From Salinarimonadaceae bacterium (GTDB lineage Bacteria; Pseudomonadota; Alphaproteobacteria; Rhizobiales; Beijerinckiaceae): 44,786 nt of DNA. This document shows, piece after piece, positions 1 to 9,848 of this stretch. The stretch is from assembly GCA_007693435.1 (NCBI GenBank), contig REDO01000045.1, positions 1 through 44,786 of the forward strand. The letters run 5' to 3'. Positions within the stretch are counted from its first letter, which is position 1. Each line of letters starts with the position of its first letter. The notes under the pieces are model-generated. The model made no database searches. It worked only from the letters and a program-made list of their open reading frames with translations, and was not told where the DNA came from. The translations under genes were made by a program, and so were the position numbers.

Positions 1-1
1 C

Positions 2-52
2 CCCGACGAGTGCCGAAACTACTTCGCTGCCGCTGGGTATGATGCAACATGA
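2..52 (+). CDS. C-terminal tail of a probable IS630-family transposase (partial)
   Basis: The first frame open at the window edge reads PDECRNYFAAAGYDAT and then stops at 50-52. A proline/glutamate-rich lead into ECxNYFxxAGY is the usual last stretch of IS630-type (mariner-related DDE) transposases, so this is most likely the end of such an element, with its body lying left of the window. The catalytic domain cannot be seen. I could not identify the terminal inverted repeat in the 150 bases that follow. Only sixteen residues support the call, so it rests on recall of the family's tail and could be coincidence. Confidence 0.5.
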   Translation, partial: PDECRNYFAAAGYDAT

Positions 53-198
53 TCGGAAAATGCCCTAGCATCTTTCAACGATCTTATGGGCGTGTGTGGA
101 CAAGTTGTCTTTGGCCTCCAAGCCGAGGTGCGATCAATCCAAAAGAAAATGGGCCATCCGTAGTTTGCTTTCTTTGCTATTTAAAAGCCGCCAGAAAA

Positions 199-317
199 CC
201 CTCCCCTCAGGGGAGGGCAGGGTGGGGTGTTTCGCGCGATAGCGCGAAGCTGGAGGGCGTTTTGTCCGGGAACGATGGCGCTATCCGCCCCACCCCGGCC
301 CTCCCCTCCGGGGAGGG
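199..317. repeat. GC-rich double-hairpin intergenic repeat
   Basis: Two arms of about 29 bases, at 199-227 and 288-317, are near-perfect reverse complements of each other. Each arm is itself palindromic (CCCTCCCC with GGGGAGGG). The unit can therefore fold as two small hairpins or one long stem enclosing a core that includes GCGCGATAGCGC. Mobile REP/MITE-like elements of this build are scattered between genes in many Rhizobiales genomes. It lies between the transposase tail and the flavoprotein gene at 407, so it may also act on the neighbouring transcripts. Copy number cannot be judged from one window. Confidence 0.7.
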
Positions 318-406
318 AGTTCCGTTGGCGGATCACACATTTTCGGTTGATCCGAGGCGCTGTTGCGGCTGCTGTGTCGGGGTTCGACGCGAGGAGGGAA
401 TCGGCC

Positions 407-874
407 GTGATCAATGACGCCGTGCGGGAGGATATCCGCCATTCGGTTCTGTGCTGGCTCGCCACCGTGGACGAGAACGGGCAGCCCAATGTCAGCCCGA
501 AAGAGCTGTTCACCGATCACGGCGAGGACGCGATCCTGATCGCGGACATCGCCTCGCCGGTGAGCGTGCGCAACCTCGCGCGCAACCCGCTCGTCTGCGT
601 GAGCTTCGTCGACGTGTTCCGCCAGCGCGGCTTCAAGATCGCCGGGCGCACGCGGCTGATCGCGCCGGTGGATCCGGATTTCGCCGTCTACGGCGCGCGT
701 CTGCAGGAGTTGGCCGGGCCGGACTTCCAGGTGCGCCACGCGATCCATGTCGCGGTGACGCGAATTTCGCGGATCTGGGCCCCGAGCTACGCCCTGTTCC
801 CGGACCGGACCGTCGAGGACCAGCAGGCGCGCGCTCACGCCGCCTATGGCGTGCGCCCGGCCTCGAGCGCCTGA
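407..874 (+). CDS. Pyridoxamine 5'-phosphate oxidase-like FMN-binding protein
   Basis: A 155-residue protein of the split-barrel flavin-binding fold. The start of the domain, RHSVLCWLATVDENGQPNVS, is the standard first two strands of PNPOx-like proteins, followed by the NLARNPLVCVSFVD and GFKIAGRTRLI strands. Proteins of this size usually bind FMN or a related flavin and reduce small molecules. The substrate is not readable and it is not PdxH itself, which is longer. I chose the GTG at 407 because GAGGAGGG sits 9 bases upstream at 391-398; longer frames run back into the repeat at 199-317. It converges with the aldolase gene at 930, and the 55-base gap holds only a CCCGATCGGG palindrome with no T-run. 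Confidence 0.75.
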   Translation: MINDAVREDIRHSVLCWLATVDENGQPNVSPKELFTDHGEDAILIADIASPVSVRNLARNPLVCVSFVDVFRQRGFKIAGRTRLIAPVDPDFAVYGARLQELAGPDFQVRHAIHVAVTRISRIWAPSYALFPDRTVEDQQARAHAAYGVRPASSA

Positions 875-929
875 GGTCTCCCCCCGATCGGGCGATCACC
901 GGAGCGCGGGCGCCACGCCGACAGAACGG

Positions 930-1712
930 TCAGCGTCCCCGCGCCGTCCGCAGGGCCGCCTGCGCGCCCGTGCGCAGGAGCGAGGAATCGGAGCCGAGGG
1001 CGACGAAATCGAAGCCGCGCCTCACCATCTCCCCCGCCCGCTCAGGCGTTGCGGCGTAGACGCCGGCCGCCTTGCCTGCCGCGCGGGATCGCGCGAGCGC
1101 ATGGTCCAGTGCGTCCTCGACGGCCGGGGATTGCGGATCGAGAACGGCGCCTCCGGACAGGCCGATCGAGAGATCGTATGGGCCGATAAAGACGCCGTCG
1201 ATTCCCGCAACGGCGAGGATATCGTCGAGGATCGCGAGCGATTCGCGCGTCTCCACCATGGCGAAGGCGAGGCAGAAGTCGTTCGCCGCGCGAAAGTAGG
1301 CCTCGCCCGTCAGACCCGACAGGGCGAGCGCGCCGTGCGGCCCCCAGCTGCGTTCGCCGAGCGGCGGGAACTTCATGAAGCCGGCGAAGCGCCGGGCGTC
1401 CTCGAGCGTATTGATCATCGGCGCGATGATTCCGGCCGCGCCGGCGTCGAGCAGCCGCGACGCGCTCGCGAAATCACCGACGGGGATGCGCGCGACGAAC
1501 GGCTTGCCCGCCGCCGCCACGAGCGGAATCGCGGCGAAACAATCGGCGAGGCTTCCCGCGCCGTGCTGCATGTCGAGCGTGACGGCGTCGAATTCCTCGC
1601 CCGCGAGGAGCCCGGCCGAAGCGAAACCGGAAAGACTGCACCAGGCCGACAGCGTCGGGCGCCCGGCGGCGACCGCGTCGCGCAGGGCGGCGACCGGCGA
1701 GGCGGCGCTCAC
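930..1712 (-). CDS. HpcH/HpaI-family class II aldolase
   Basis: A 260-residue TIM-barrel aldolase of the HpaI (4-hydroxy-2-oxoheptanedioate aldolase) and macrophomate-synthase-like family. These split or form 2-keto acids using a divalent metal and pyruvate enolate. Visible family residues are the DMQHG motif (His50, catalytic base region), the metal ligand Glu154 in ETRES, and Asp180 in GPYDLS. The natural substrate is not determined by sequence, and there are no aromatic-degradation neighbours. The GTG start at 1712 overlaps the stop of the zeta-subunit gene by four bases, so the two are probably translationally coupled. Citrate-lyase beta-like relatives are the main alternative; the metal motif favours HpaI. 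Confidence 0.85.
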   Translation of the reverse strand: MSAASPVAALRDAVAAGRPTLSAWCSLSGFASAGLLAGEEFDAVTLDMQHGAGSLADCFAAIPLVAAAGKPFVARIPVGDFASASRLLDAGAAGIIAPMINTLEDARRFAGFMKFPPLGERSWGPHGALALSGLTGEAYFRAANDFCLAFAMVETRESLAILDDILAVAGIDGVFIGPYDLSIGLSGGAVLDPQSPAVEDALDHALARSRAAGKAAGVYAATPERAGEMVRRGFDFVALGSDSSLLRTGAQAALRTARGR

Positions 1713-2020
1713 TGCGTCTTCACTTCCTCGATGGCGCGCGCGAGCAGCGTGTCCATCTGCGTGCGGATCTCGACATCCGTCACCGATGCGTCGAGGTCGC
1801 CGCGCACCTTGCGGAAGACGTCAGCGTCGCCCGGCTCCTCGAAATCGGCCAACACGACGGATTGCGCATAGGCCTCGGCATCGGCGCCCGACTTGCCGAG
1901 TTTTTCCGCCGCCCAGAGCCCGAGAAGCTTGTTGCGGCGCGCCGTCGCCTTGAAGCGCAACTCCTCGTCATGCGCGAACTTGTTCTCGAAGGCGTCCTTG
2001 CGATCGTCGAAAGTGGTCAT
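1709..2020 (-). CDS. DUF1476 protein, F1-ATPase zeta-subunit inhibitor
   Basis: A 103-residue acidic helical protein starting MTTFDDRKDAFENKFAHD, the typical N-terminus of the alphaproteobacterial zeta subunit first described in Paracoccus. There the N-terminal segment inserts into F1-ATPase and blocks ATP hydrolysis. Four-helix content is suggested by the repeated charged amphipathic pattern (ELRFKATARRNKLLGLWAAE). The ATG at 2020 begins the conserved block. It is transcribed away from purC, a neighbour arrangement I recall from other alphaproteobacteria. The gene ends inside the start of the HpaI-like aldolase, which is an unexpected partner. Confidence 0.85.
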   Translation of the reverse strand: MTTFDDRKDAFENKFAHDEELRFKATARRNKLLGLWAAEKLGKSGADAEAYAQSVVLADFEEPGDADVFRKVRGDLDASVTDVEIRTQMDTLLARAIEEVKTQ

Positions 2021-2043
2021 GTCCGGCTCATCCGTGTTGGCTT

Positions 2044-2077
2044 GGGCGAACCGATCGCCTGATCGTCCGGTTCGCCC
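2044..2077. promoter_or_regulatory. Perfect 10-bp inverted repeat in the zeta/purC divergent region
   Basis: GGGCGAACCG at 2044-2053 is exactly reverse-complementary to CGGTTCGCCC at 2068-2077, with 14 bases between. It lies just upstream of the zeta-subunit start, so it would fold in that transcript's leader or act as an operator. There is no T-run on either side, so it is not a terminator. The rest of the 291-base gap between 2021 and 2311 shows no gene or clear promoter to my eye. Confidence 0.5.
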
Positions 2078-2311
2078 TTCCCATATAGCGGTCGAGCCGG
2101 GCGCGCGCCAGCCGAACCGGACAATGGGCGGATTCATCCCAATGCGCCCATGGGGGGTGAAACCCGCGTTGTGCATCGCCATCTGATCATATAGGTTGCG
2201 CGCCAGCGGGCGGCCCAGCCGTTCGACCGCGCCCATCCCTTTTTGTGCGCAGCCGATCGAACCAGGAGCCCAAGCCTTCCCATGGACTTCAACAAAACAC
2301 GGTACACGCCC

Positions 2312-3076
2312 ATGAATCGCCGCCGTCGCATCTACGAGGGCAAGGCAAAGGTGCTCTTCGAGGGGCCCGAGCCCGGCACGCTCATCCAGCACTTCAAGGA
2401 TGACGCGACCGCCTTCAACGCCAAGAAGCATGAAGTGATCGACGGAAAGGGCGTTCTGAACAACCGGATCAGCGAGTTCATATTCCAGAACCTCAACGAT
2501 ATCGGCGTTCCGACGCATTTCATCCGCCGGCTGAACATGCGCGAGCAGCTGATCCGCGAGGTCGAGATCATTCCGCTCGAGGTCGTCGTGCGCAACGTCG
2601 CCGCCGGCTCGCTCTCGCAGAGGCTCGGGATCGAAGAGGGCACGCAGCTGCCCCGCTCGATCATCGAGTTCTACTACAAGAGCGACAAGCTCAACGATCC
2701 GATGGTCTCGGAAGAGCACATCACCGCCTTCGGCTGGGCCACGCCGCAGGAGATCGACGACGTCATGGCGCTCGCCATCCGCGTCAACGATTTCCTCACG
2801 GGCCTCTTCCTCGGCGTCGGCATCCGCCTCGTCGATTTCAAGATGGAGACGGGCCGCCTCTGGGAAGGCGACATGATGCGCATCGTGCTCGCCGACGAGA
2901 TCTCTCCGGATTCTTGCCGGCTGTGGGACATCAAGTCGAACGACAAGATGGACAAGGACCGCTTCCGCCGCGATCTCGGCGGGCTGATCGAAGCCTATTC
3001 CGAGGTCGCGCGGCGTCTCGGCATTCTCGCCGAAAACGAGGCTCCTCCGACCGGCGGACCCCGGCTCGTGCAGTGA
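2312..3076 (+). CDS. purC: Phosphoribosylaminoimidazole-succinocarboxamide (SAICAR) synthase
   Basis: This 254-residue enzyme catalyses the ATP-dependent joining of CAIR and aspartate in de novo purine synthesis in the cytoplasm. The start [20 protein letters not shown] carries the family's YEGKAK nucleotide-binding strand. Later come [18 protein letters not shown] and [10 protein letters not shown], both PurC signatures. The length matches the roughly 240-255 residue bacterial form. I start at ATG 2312 because the conserved domain begins immediately after it; an in-frame ATG at 2243 would add 23 unconserved residues. In many Rhizobiales purS-purQ-purL follow, but here the next gene is mmsA after a terminator at 3115. 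Confidence 0.95.
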   Translation: MNRRRRIYEGKAKVLFEGPEPGTLIQHFKDDATAFNAKKHEVIDGKGVLNNRISEFIFQNLNDIGVPTHFIRRLNMREQLIREVEIIPLEVVVRNVAAGSLSQRLGIEEGTQLPRSIIEFYYKSDKLNDPMVSEEHITAFGWATPQEIDDVMALAIRVNDFLTGLFLGVGIRLVDFKMETGRLWEGDMMRIVLADEISPDSCRLWDIKSNDKMDKDRFRRDLGGLIEAYSEVARRLGILAENEAPPTGGPRLVQ

Positions 3077-3114
3077 CGCGAGCTTCCAGTTTCAGACGAT
3101 GCGAGCCGTCGGGT

Positions 3115-3139
3115 GCGAAAAGCCCGGCGGCTTTTTTCG
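3115..3139 (+). terminator. Rho-independent terminator after purC
   Basis: The stretch GAAAAGCC / GGCTTTTTTC forms a short stem with a CGG-type loop and ends in six T residues, about 40 bases after the purC stop. A-rich left arm and T-rich right arm make it possibly bidirectional. Confidence 0.75.
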
Positions 3140-3339
3140 TTAATTGCGCTTGAATGCGTCGTTCCGACACGTTCTTTTCTTTATCGGCGAAGCACTTGAC
3201 CGCGAAAGCCGCGACCGCGCATCGTGCGGTAGCGATCTTCGGCAGCCGGGGATCCCGCCGCTTTGGCGAATGCTGGCTCGACGAGACCCGAAACAAGCCG
3301 CAGAACACGAAACAACGATCAGGGGAGAAACCAGTTATC

Positions 3340-4836
3340 ATGGCGACTTACGGACACTTCATCGGCGGCAAGCACGTCGAGGGCCGCTCCGGCCGTTTCG
3401 CGGACATATACGAGCCCATGACGGGCGAGGTCCGCTCGAAGGTGGCGCTGGCGAGCGCGGCCGAACTTCGCGCCGCCGTCGAGAACGCCAAGGCCGCGCA
3501 GCCGGCCTGGGCGGCCGTCAATCCGCAGCGCCGCGCTCGGGTGATGATGAAGTTCATCGAGCTGATCCAGCGCGACACCGAGGCTCTCGCGGAGTTGCTC
3601 GCGCTCGAGCACGGCAAGACGATCCTTGACGCGAAGGGCGACATCCAGCGCGGGGTGGAAGTCTGCGAATTCGCTCTCGGCGCGCCGCATCTCATGAAGG
3701 GAGAATTCACCGACGGCGCGGGTCCCGGCATCGACATCTTCTCGATGCGCCAGCCGCTCGGGGTCGTGGCGGGCGTCACGCCGTTCAATTTCCCCGCGAT
3801 GATTCCGATGTGGAAGTTCGCGCCGGCCCTCGTGTGCGGAAACGCCTTCATCCTCAAGCCCTCCGAGCGCGATCCCGGCGTGCCGATGCGCTTCGCCGAG
3901 CTGATGATCGAGGCCGGATTGCCGGCCGGGATCCTCAATGTCGTCAACGGCGACAAGGAAGCCGTCGACGCGATCCTCGACGACCCCGACATCAAGGCCG
4001 TGGGCTTCGTCGGCTCGACGCCCATCGCCGAATACGTCTATTCGCGCGCCACGGCGAGCGGCAAGCGGGCCCAGTGTTTCGGAGGCGCGAAGAACCACAT
4101 GATCGTCATGCCCGACGCCGACCTCGACCAGACAGTCGACGCCCTGATCGGCGCGGGATACGGCTCGGCCGGCGAGCGCTGCATGGCGATCTCGGTCGCG
4201 GTGCCCGTGGGCGAGGAGACCGCCGACCGTCTGATGGCGAAGCTCATCCCGCGCGTCGAGAGCCTCAAGATCGGCCCCTCGACCGACCCCTCCGCCGATT
4301 ACGGCCCGCTCGTCACCAAGGCGCATCTCGACAAGGTGCGCGATTATGTCGAGATCGGCCTGAAGGAAGGCGCCAAGCTCGCCGTCGACGGGCGCGGCTT
4401 CACGCTGCAGGGCTACGAGAACGGCTATTACCTCGGCGGCTGCCTGTTCGACAACGTGACCAAGGACATGCGCATCTACAAGGAGGAGATTTTCGGACCC
4501 GTCCTGACCGTCGTACGCGCCAAGACCTACACGGAAGCGCTGGCGCTCGCCAACGACCACGAATACGGCAACGGCGTCGCGATCTTCACCCGCGACGGGG
4601 ACGCGGCGCGCGACTTCGCCGCGAAGGTGGAGGTCGGCATGGTCGGGATAAACGTGCCGATCCCGGTGCCGCTCGCCTATTACACATTCGGCGGCTGGAA
4701 GCGGTCCGCCTTCGGCGACCTCAACCAGCACGGCCCGGATGCGTTTCGCTTCTACACGAAGACGAAGACCGTGACGGCGCGCTGGCCGTCGGGCGTCAAG
4801 GACGGCGCGGAATTCGTCATCCCGACGATGCGCTGA
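3340..4836 (+). CDS. mmsA: CoA-acylating methylmalonate-semialdehyde dehydrogenase
   Basis: A 498-residue member of the aldehyde dehydrogenase superfamily that converts methylmalonate or malonate semialdehyde plus CoA and NAD+ to propionyl-CoA or acetyl-CoA, in valine, beta-alanine and inositol breakdown. The oxyanion Asn150 (FNFP) and catalytic Cys281 (GERCMA) are present. The usual ALDH general-base Glu is replaced, giving the FGGAKNH motif typical of this subfamily. The ATG at 3340 has AGGGGAG at 3321-3327 and starts the conserved MATYGHFIGGK. The gene stands alone, with no mmsB or iol genes beside it, so the pathway context is open between valine and inositol use. Confidence 0.93.
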   Translation: MATYGHFIGGKHVEGRSGRFADIYEPMTGEVRSKVALASAAELRAAVENAKAAQPAWAAVNPQRRARVMMKFIELIQRDTEALAELLALEHGKTILDAKGDIQRGVEVCEFALGAPHLMKGEFTDGAGPGIDIFSMRQPLGVVAGVTPFNFPAMIPMWKFAPALVCGNAFILKPSERDPGVPMRFAELMIEAGLPAGILNVVNGDKEAVDAILDDPDIKAVGFVGSTPIAEYVYSRATASGKRAQCFGGAKNHMIVMPDADLDQTVDALIGAGYGSAGERCMAISVAVPVGEETADRLMAKLIPRVESLKIGPSTDPSADYGPLVTKAHLDKVRDYVEIGLKEGAKLAVDGRGFTLQGYENGYYLGGCLFDNVTKDMRIYKEEIFGPVLTVVRAKTYTEALALANDHEYGNGVAIFTRDGDAARDFAAKVEVGMVGINVPIPVPLAYYTFGGWKRSAFGDLNQHGPDAFRFYTKTKTVTARWPSGVKDGAEFVIPTMR

Positions 4837-4863
4837 CGACGCCGCACAATGACAGGTCGTTTC

Positions 4864-4895
4864 ACGGCCGCGCTTCTTCAAGGAGGCGCGGCCGT
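4864..4895 (+). terminator. Strong hairpin after mmsA, probable transcription stop
   Basis: ACGGCCGCGC at 4864-4873 pairs exactly with GCGCGGCCGT at 4886-4895, and the inner bases extend the stem by wobble pairs. It sits 28 bases after the mmsA stop. There is no T-run, so it would be a Rho-assisted or weak intrinsic stop rather than a classical terminator. Confidence 0.5.
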
Positions 4896-5010
4896 CGCGT
4901 TCCGGTTATACGCAAGCGGCGCGATTGCGATACGGCGAATAGATTTCAGTCGCCTTCCCCTCCCCTGTAGCCTCCGGCCGCGAAAAGAAAGCGTTTCCGG
5001 GAGGCTCCGC

Positions 5011-6684
<1,674 letters not shown>

Positions 6685-6770
6685 TCCTTCCCGTTCCGGC
6701 GCCGCATCAGGCCGGCGCGCATGGCGCGCTCGCGGCGACGGGCGAGCCTTGCTCGGAACGGGAGGACGGC

Positions 6771-7931
6771 ATGCATATCGAGGGGATTCCGAACGCCGCG
6801 AGGAATAGCCGGACGGAGGCCGGCGAAGCAGGCGCCGGCGATGCGCGATGTTTCGCGGCCCGGCCGCTTATGGCGGCGATGCTCGCTGCCGCCATCGGCG
6901 CCGCAGGCGCCATGCTTCCTGCGCCGGTCGCCGCGCAGAGCTACACGATGACGATCGCCCATCTCTATCCGGACGATCTGACGAGCAACGAGACCGCCCC
7001 GGCGCTCGCCCATTTCAAGCGTCTCGTCGAGGCCGCCACCGGCGGCGACCTGGCGGTCGAGGCGTTCGGCAACGGGGCGCTGGGCGGCGAGAGCGAGGTC
7101 GCGCAGCAGGCGCGTTCGGGGCGGGCCGTGCAGTCGGTGATGCTCGGATCGGGCACGCAGGCAGCCTTCTTCCGCCGCTACGAAATGGTCACGGCGCCCT
7201 TCCTTTTCGCGGATTACCGCACCGCCTGGGCCTTCTTCGATTCCCCCTGGTTCGCCGATTTCATGCGGCCGATGATCGCCGAGAGCGGGCTGCGCTATCT
7301 CGGCACCCTCGACGATGGCGGCGGCTTCGTCGCCTTCGCCAACAACCGGGTTCCGATCCGCTCGGTCGACGACCTGCGCGGCCTGCGCATCCGCGTCGAG
7401 GAGAACCAGGCGCATATGACGATCGTCGCGGCGCTCGGGGCGACGCCGGTCTCCCTGCCCTGGGCCGAGGTCCAGACCGGGCTCGCGACGGGGCTGATCG
7501 ACGGCCATTTCCACGCGCCGGGCGTCAACGACATCTTCCGGCTCTACGACGTGACCCGCTACACCACCTGGAGCGGCCATATCTACAACACCATCACCTG
7601 GAGCGTCAGCGAGGCTTGGTTCCAGACCCTGCCGCGCGAATACCAGGAGATCGTCGTCTCCGCCGCCCGAGAGGCTGTGGCGCTGGCGCATGGCGCGGGC
7701 GCGAAGATCTCGGTGATAGGCTGGGCCAATTCCTGCGACCGCTTCGCCGAGTGCTACGTCCTCGACGATGACGAGCGCGAGCGCATGCGCGTTGTCGCCG
7801 AGCCGCCCTATCGCGAATGGCTGACGCGCGAGTTCGGCGAGGAAGCGGCCCTGTTCGACGAGATGCGCGCCGAGATCGCCCGCATCCACGAGGAAATCGG
7901 GCGGCGCACGCTCGCCTCCTATCTCGACTGA
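6771..7931 (+). CDS. TRAP transporter periplasmic substrate-binding protein, DctP family
   Basis: A 386-residue extracytoplasmic solute receptor for a tripartite ATP-independent transporter. A hydrophobic export signal around residues 34-58 ends in PVAAQS. The mature part begins with the usual strand TMTIAHLYPDD. Family landmarks are DLRGLRIRVEENQAH (the carboxylate-binding Arg region), LPWAEVQTGLATGLIDG and the late EYQEIV. GGGAGGA 6 bases before ATG 6771 supports that start, although it leaves an unusual 33-residue lead before the signal; ATG 6870 is the alternative. The ligand is probably an organic acid but is not predictable here. It heads a P-Q-M gene set. Confidence 0.88.
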   Translation: MHIEGIPNAARNSRTEAGEAGAGDARCFAARPLMAAMLAAAIGAAGAMLPAPVAAQSYTMTIAHLYPDDLTSNETAPALAHFKRLVEAATGGDLAVEAFGNGALGGESEVAQQARSGRAVQSVMLGSGTQAAFFRRYEMVTAPFLFADYRTAWAFFDSPWFADFMRPMIAESGLRYLGTLDDGGGFVAFANNRVPIRSVDDLRGLRIRVEENQAHMTIVAALGATPVSLPWAEVQTGLATGLIDGHFHAPGVNDIFRLYDVTRYTTWSGHIYNTITWSVSEAWFQTLPREYQEIVVSAAREAVALAHGAGAKISVIGWANSCDRFAECYVLDDDERERMRVVAEPPYREWLTREFGEEAALFDEMRAEIARIHEEIGRRTLASYLD

Positions 7932-7961
7932 GCCGCCCTCCATCCGCACGAGGCCGCTTCC

Positions 7962-8522
7962 ATGAGTCCATCCGCGACCATATCCGCGCGCCTGCGCCGG
8001 TTCAGCGACCAGCTGGACAGGGCCGTCATCGCCCTGTGCGCGGCGATGCTCGCAATGATGCTTCTCATGTCCGCGCTCGGAATTCTCGCCGAAGTCGCTC
8101 TGGCGCTGCGGGCGCGTCTCGGCCTGCCGGACGCCGCCGGCGGCGTATTCGACGCGATCTACGCCAATACGCGCCCCTCCGCCGTGCGTCTGTTCCTGCC
8201 CTGGCTCGGAATGCTGAGCGTGACGGTCGCCTTCAAGCACCGCGAGCACGTCGCCATCGCGCTCCTCGTCGAGAACCTGCCGCGCCCCTTGCGTATCGCT
8301 GCGGCGGCCGTCCATCTCGCGGCGATCGGGCTTTTCGCCGCGGCGCTCGTCTGGCAGGGACTCGCCTTCACGCTGGGCGCGGGCCAGCCGCTCATTCTCT
8401 CGAACGGCGTGCAGGTTTCGTTCGCCTGGTCGGCCGCCTCCGTTCCGGCTGCGGGCCTCGTGCTCTGCGCGCATCTCGTCTGCGGGCTTGCGCTCGCGGG
8501 CGAGGCAGAGGAGGCGCCATGA
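7962..8522 (+). CDS. TRAP transporter small permease, DctQ family
   Basis: A 186-residue inner-membrane protein with about four hydrophobic segments (near residues 22-45, 78-93, 107-130 and 150-175). It is the small permease of the TRAP system. It pairs with the DctM homologue to move substrate delivered by the DctP-like receptor, driven by the sodium gradient. An insert of about 30 residues between the first two helices includes LRARLGLPDAAGG. It follows the receptor gene after 30 bases, and its TGA overlaps the start of the large permease (ATGA at 8519-8522), which indicates coupled translation. Confidence 0.85.
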   Translation: MSPSATISARLRRFSDQLDRAVIALCAAMLAMMLLMSALGILAEVALALRARLGLPDAAGGVFDAIYANTRPSAVRLFLPWLGMLSVTVAFKHREHVAIALLVENLPRPLRIAAAAVHLAAIGLFAAALVWQGLAFTLGAGQPLILSNGVQVSFAWSAASVPAAGLVLCAHLVCGLALAGEAEEAP

Positions 8523-9805
8523 GCTTCGTCGCGGGCGCCTTCGCGGCGCTCCTGCTCCTCGGGCTTCCCATCGGGCTCGTCCTCGCGGCGGCGGGGCTCG
8601 TCGGCGCCGTCTCGATCGGCGGTCCGGGTTTCCTGGAAATCCTCGCCCCGCGCTTCCATGCGGGCGTCTCGGCCTATGTCCTCGTGGCGATCCCCTATTT
8701 CATCGTCACCGCCGAGATCATGAACCGGGCGCGGCTGACCGACAGGCTGATCGCCTTCGCATCGAGCCTGTTCGGCCGCACGCCGGGGGCTCTCTCGCAC
8801 ATCAACGTCACGAGCTGCGTAATGTTCGCCGGCCTCACGGGCGCCGCCGTCACCGAGACCGTCGCCATCGGCAAGACGCTGATCCCGGCCATGCGCCGCG
8901 AGGGCTACGACGCGCCCTATTGCGCGGCGGTGACCGCCTGCGCGGCGATCGTCGGGCCGATCATTCCGCCCAGCATCATCATGATCGCCTACGCCGCGAG
9001 CCTGCGTGACGTTTCGATCATCGCCCTCTTCGCGGCGGGCGTCGCGCCCGGCCTGATGATGGGCGCGGCGATGCTCGCCGTGAGTTTCTGGATATCGTGG
9101 CGGCGCGGCTACGCGGCGCGCGACGGGGTGGCGGTCTCCGTGATCCTGCGCACGGGCGTCTCGGCGCTTGCGGCGATGGCGATCCCGCTCGTCATCATCG
9201 GCGGCATCCTCACAGGGCTGACGACGGTGACGGAAGCCTCCGTCATCGCCTGCGTCTACGCGCTGGCGCTCGGCGTCTTCGCCTACCGCACCCTGTCGCT
9301 CGCCGATATCCGCGAGGCGCTCGTCTCGACGGTGAGCTTCAGCGGCGTCGTGTTTCTCCTCATCGGCGCCTCGAACCTGCTCGGCTGGTACGTCACGCGC
9401 TCGGGGCTGGCGCGGGAGGCGGCCGAGGCCATCGCCTTCGTGAGCCAGGACCCGATCATCCAGATGCTGGCGGTGAGCGCGCTGCTCGTCGTGCTCGGCA
9501 TGTTCGTGGACGTTCTGCCGGCGATCATCATCGCCGCGCCGGTGCTCGCGCCCGCCCTCGTGGCGCTCGGCTTCGATCCGATCCATGCGGCGATGGTGAT
9601 GCTGCTCGCGCTCAATCTCGGCAATATCACGCCGCCGGTGGGCATGACGCTGATGACCGCCGCGCGCATCGCCGACACGCCCTACGAACTCGCCGTGCGC
9701 GCGGCCGCGCCCTTCTACGTGGCGCATCTCCTCGTGATCCTGCTCGTCATCCTCTTTCCAGCGATCTCGCTGGCGCTTCCTCGGTTGCTCGGAGCGGCGG
9801 GATGA
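8519..9805 (+). CDS. TRAP transporter large permease, DctM family
   Basis: The 428-residue membrane protein has roughly a dozen hydrophobic helices and the conserved DctM features. These include FIVTAEIMNRA early on, GLTGAAVTETVAIGK and VGPIIPPSIIMI in the middle, and GNITPPVGMTLM near the C-terminus. It forms the substrate-translocating subunit of the TRAP complex. The start at 8519 overlaps the DctQ stop by four bases. No regulator or catabolic enzyme specific to the substrate is adjacent, so the transported compound stays unknown. yggS follows after 43 bases on the same strand. Confidence 0.92.
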   Translation: MSFVAGAFAALLLLGLPIGLVLAAAGLVGAVSIGGPGFLEILAPRFHAGVSAYVLVAIPYFIVTAEIMNRARLTDRLIAFASSLFGRTPGALSHINVTSCVMFAGLTGAAVTETVAIGKTLIPAMRREGYDAPYCAAVTACAAIVGPIIPPSIIMIAYAASLRDVSIIALFAAGVAPGLMMGAAMLAVSFWISWRRGYAARDGVAVSVILRTGVSALAAMAIPLVIIGGILTGLTTVTEASVIACVYALALGVFAYRTLSLADIREALVSTVSFSGVVFLLIGASNLLGWYVTRSGLAREAAEAIAFVSQDPIIQMLAVSALLVVLGMFVDVLPAIIIAAPVLAPALVALGFDPIHAAMVMLLALNLGNITPPVGMTLMTAARIADTPYELAVRAAAPFYVAHLLVILLVILFPAISLALPRLLGAAG

Positions 9806-9848
9806 GGGGAGGGGCGCGCATCACAGATCGGGAACCGGGAGGATCATC

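Noticed and set aside
3154-3339. N-terminal extension of mmsA
   Set aside because: In frame but unconserved and lacking a ribosome box; the family N-terminus begins at 3340 with a good box.
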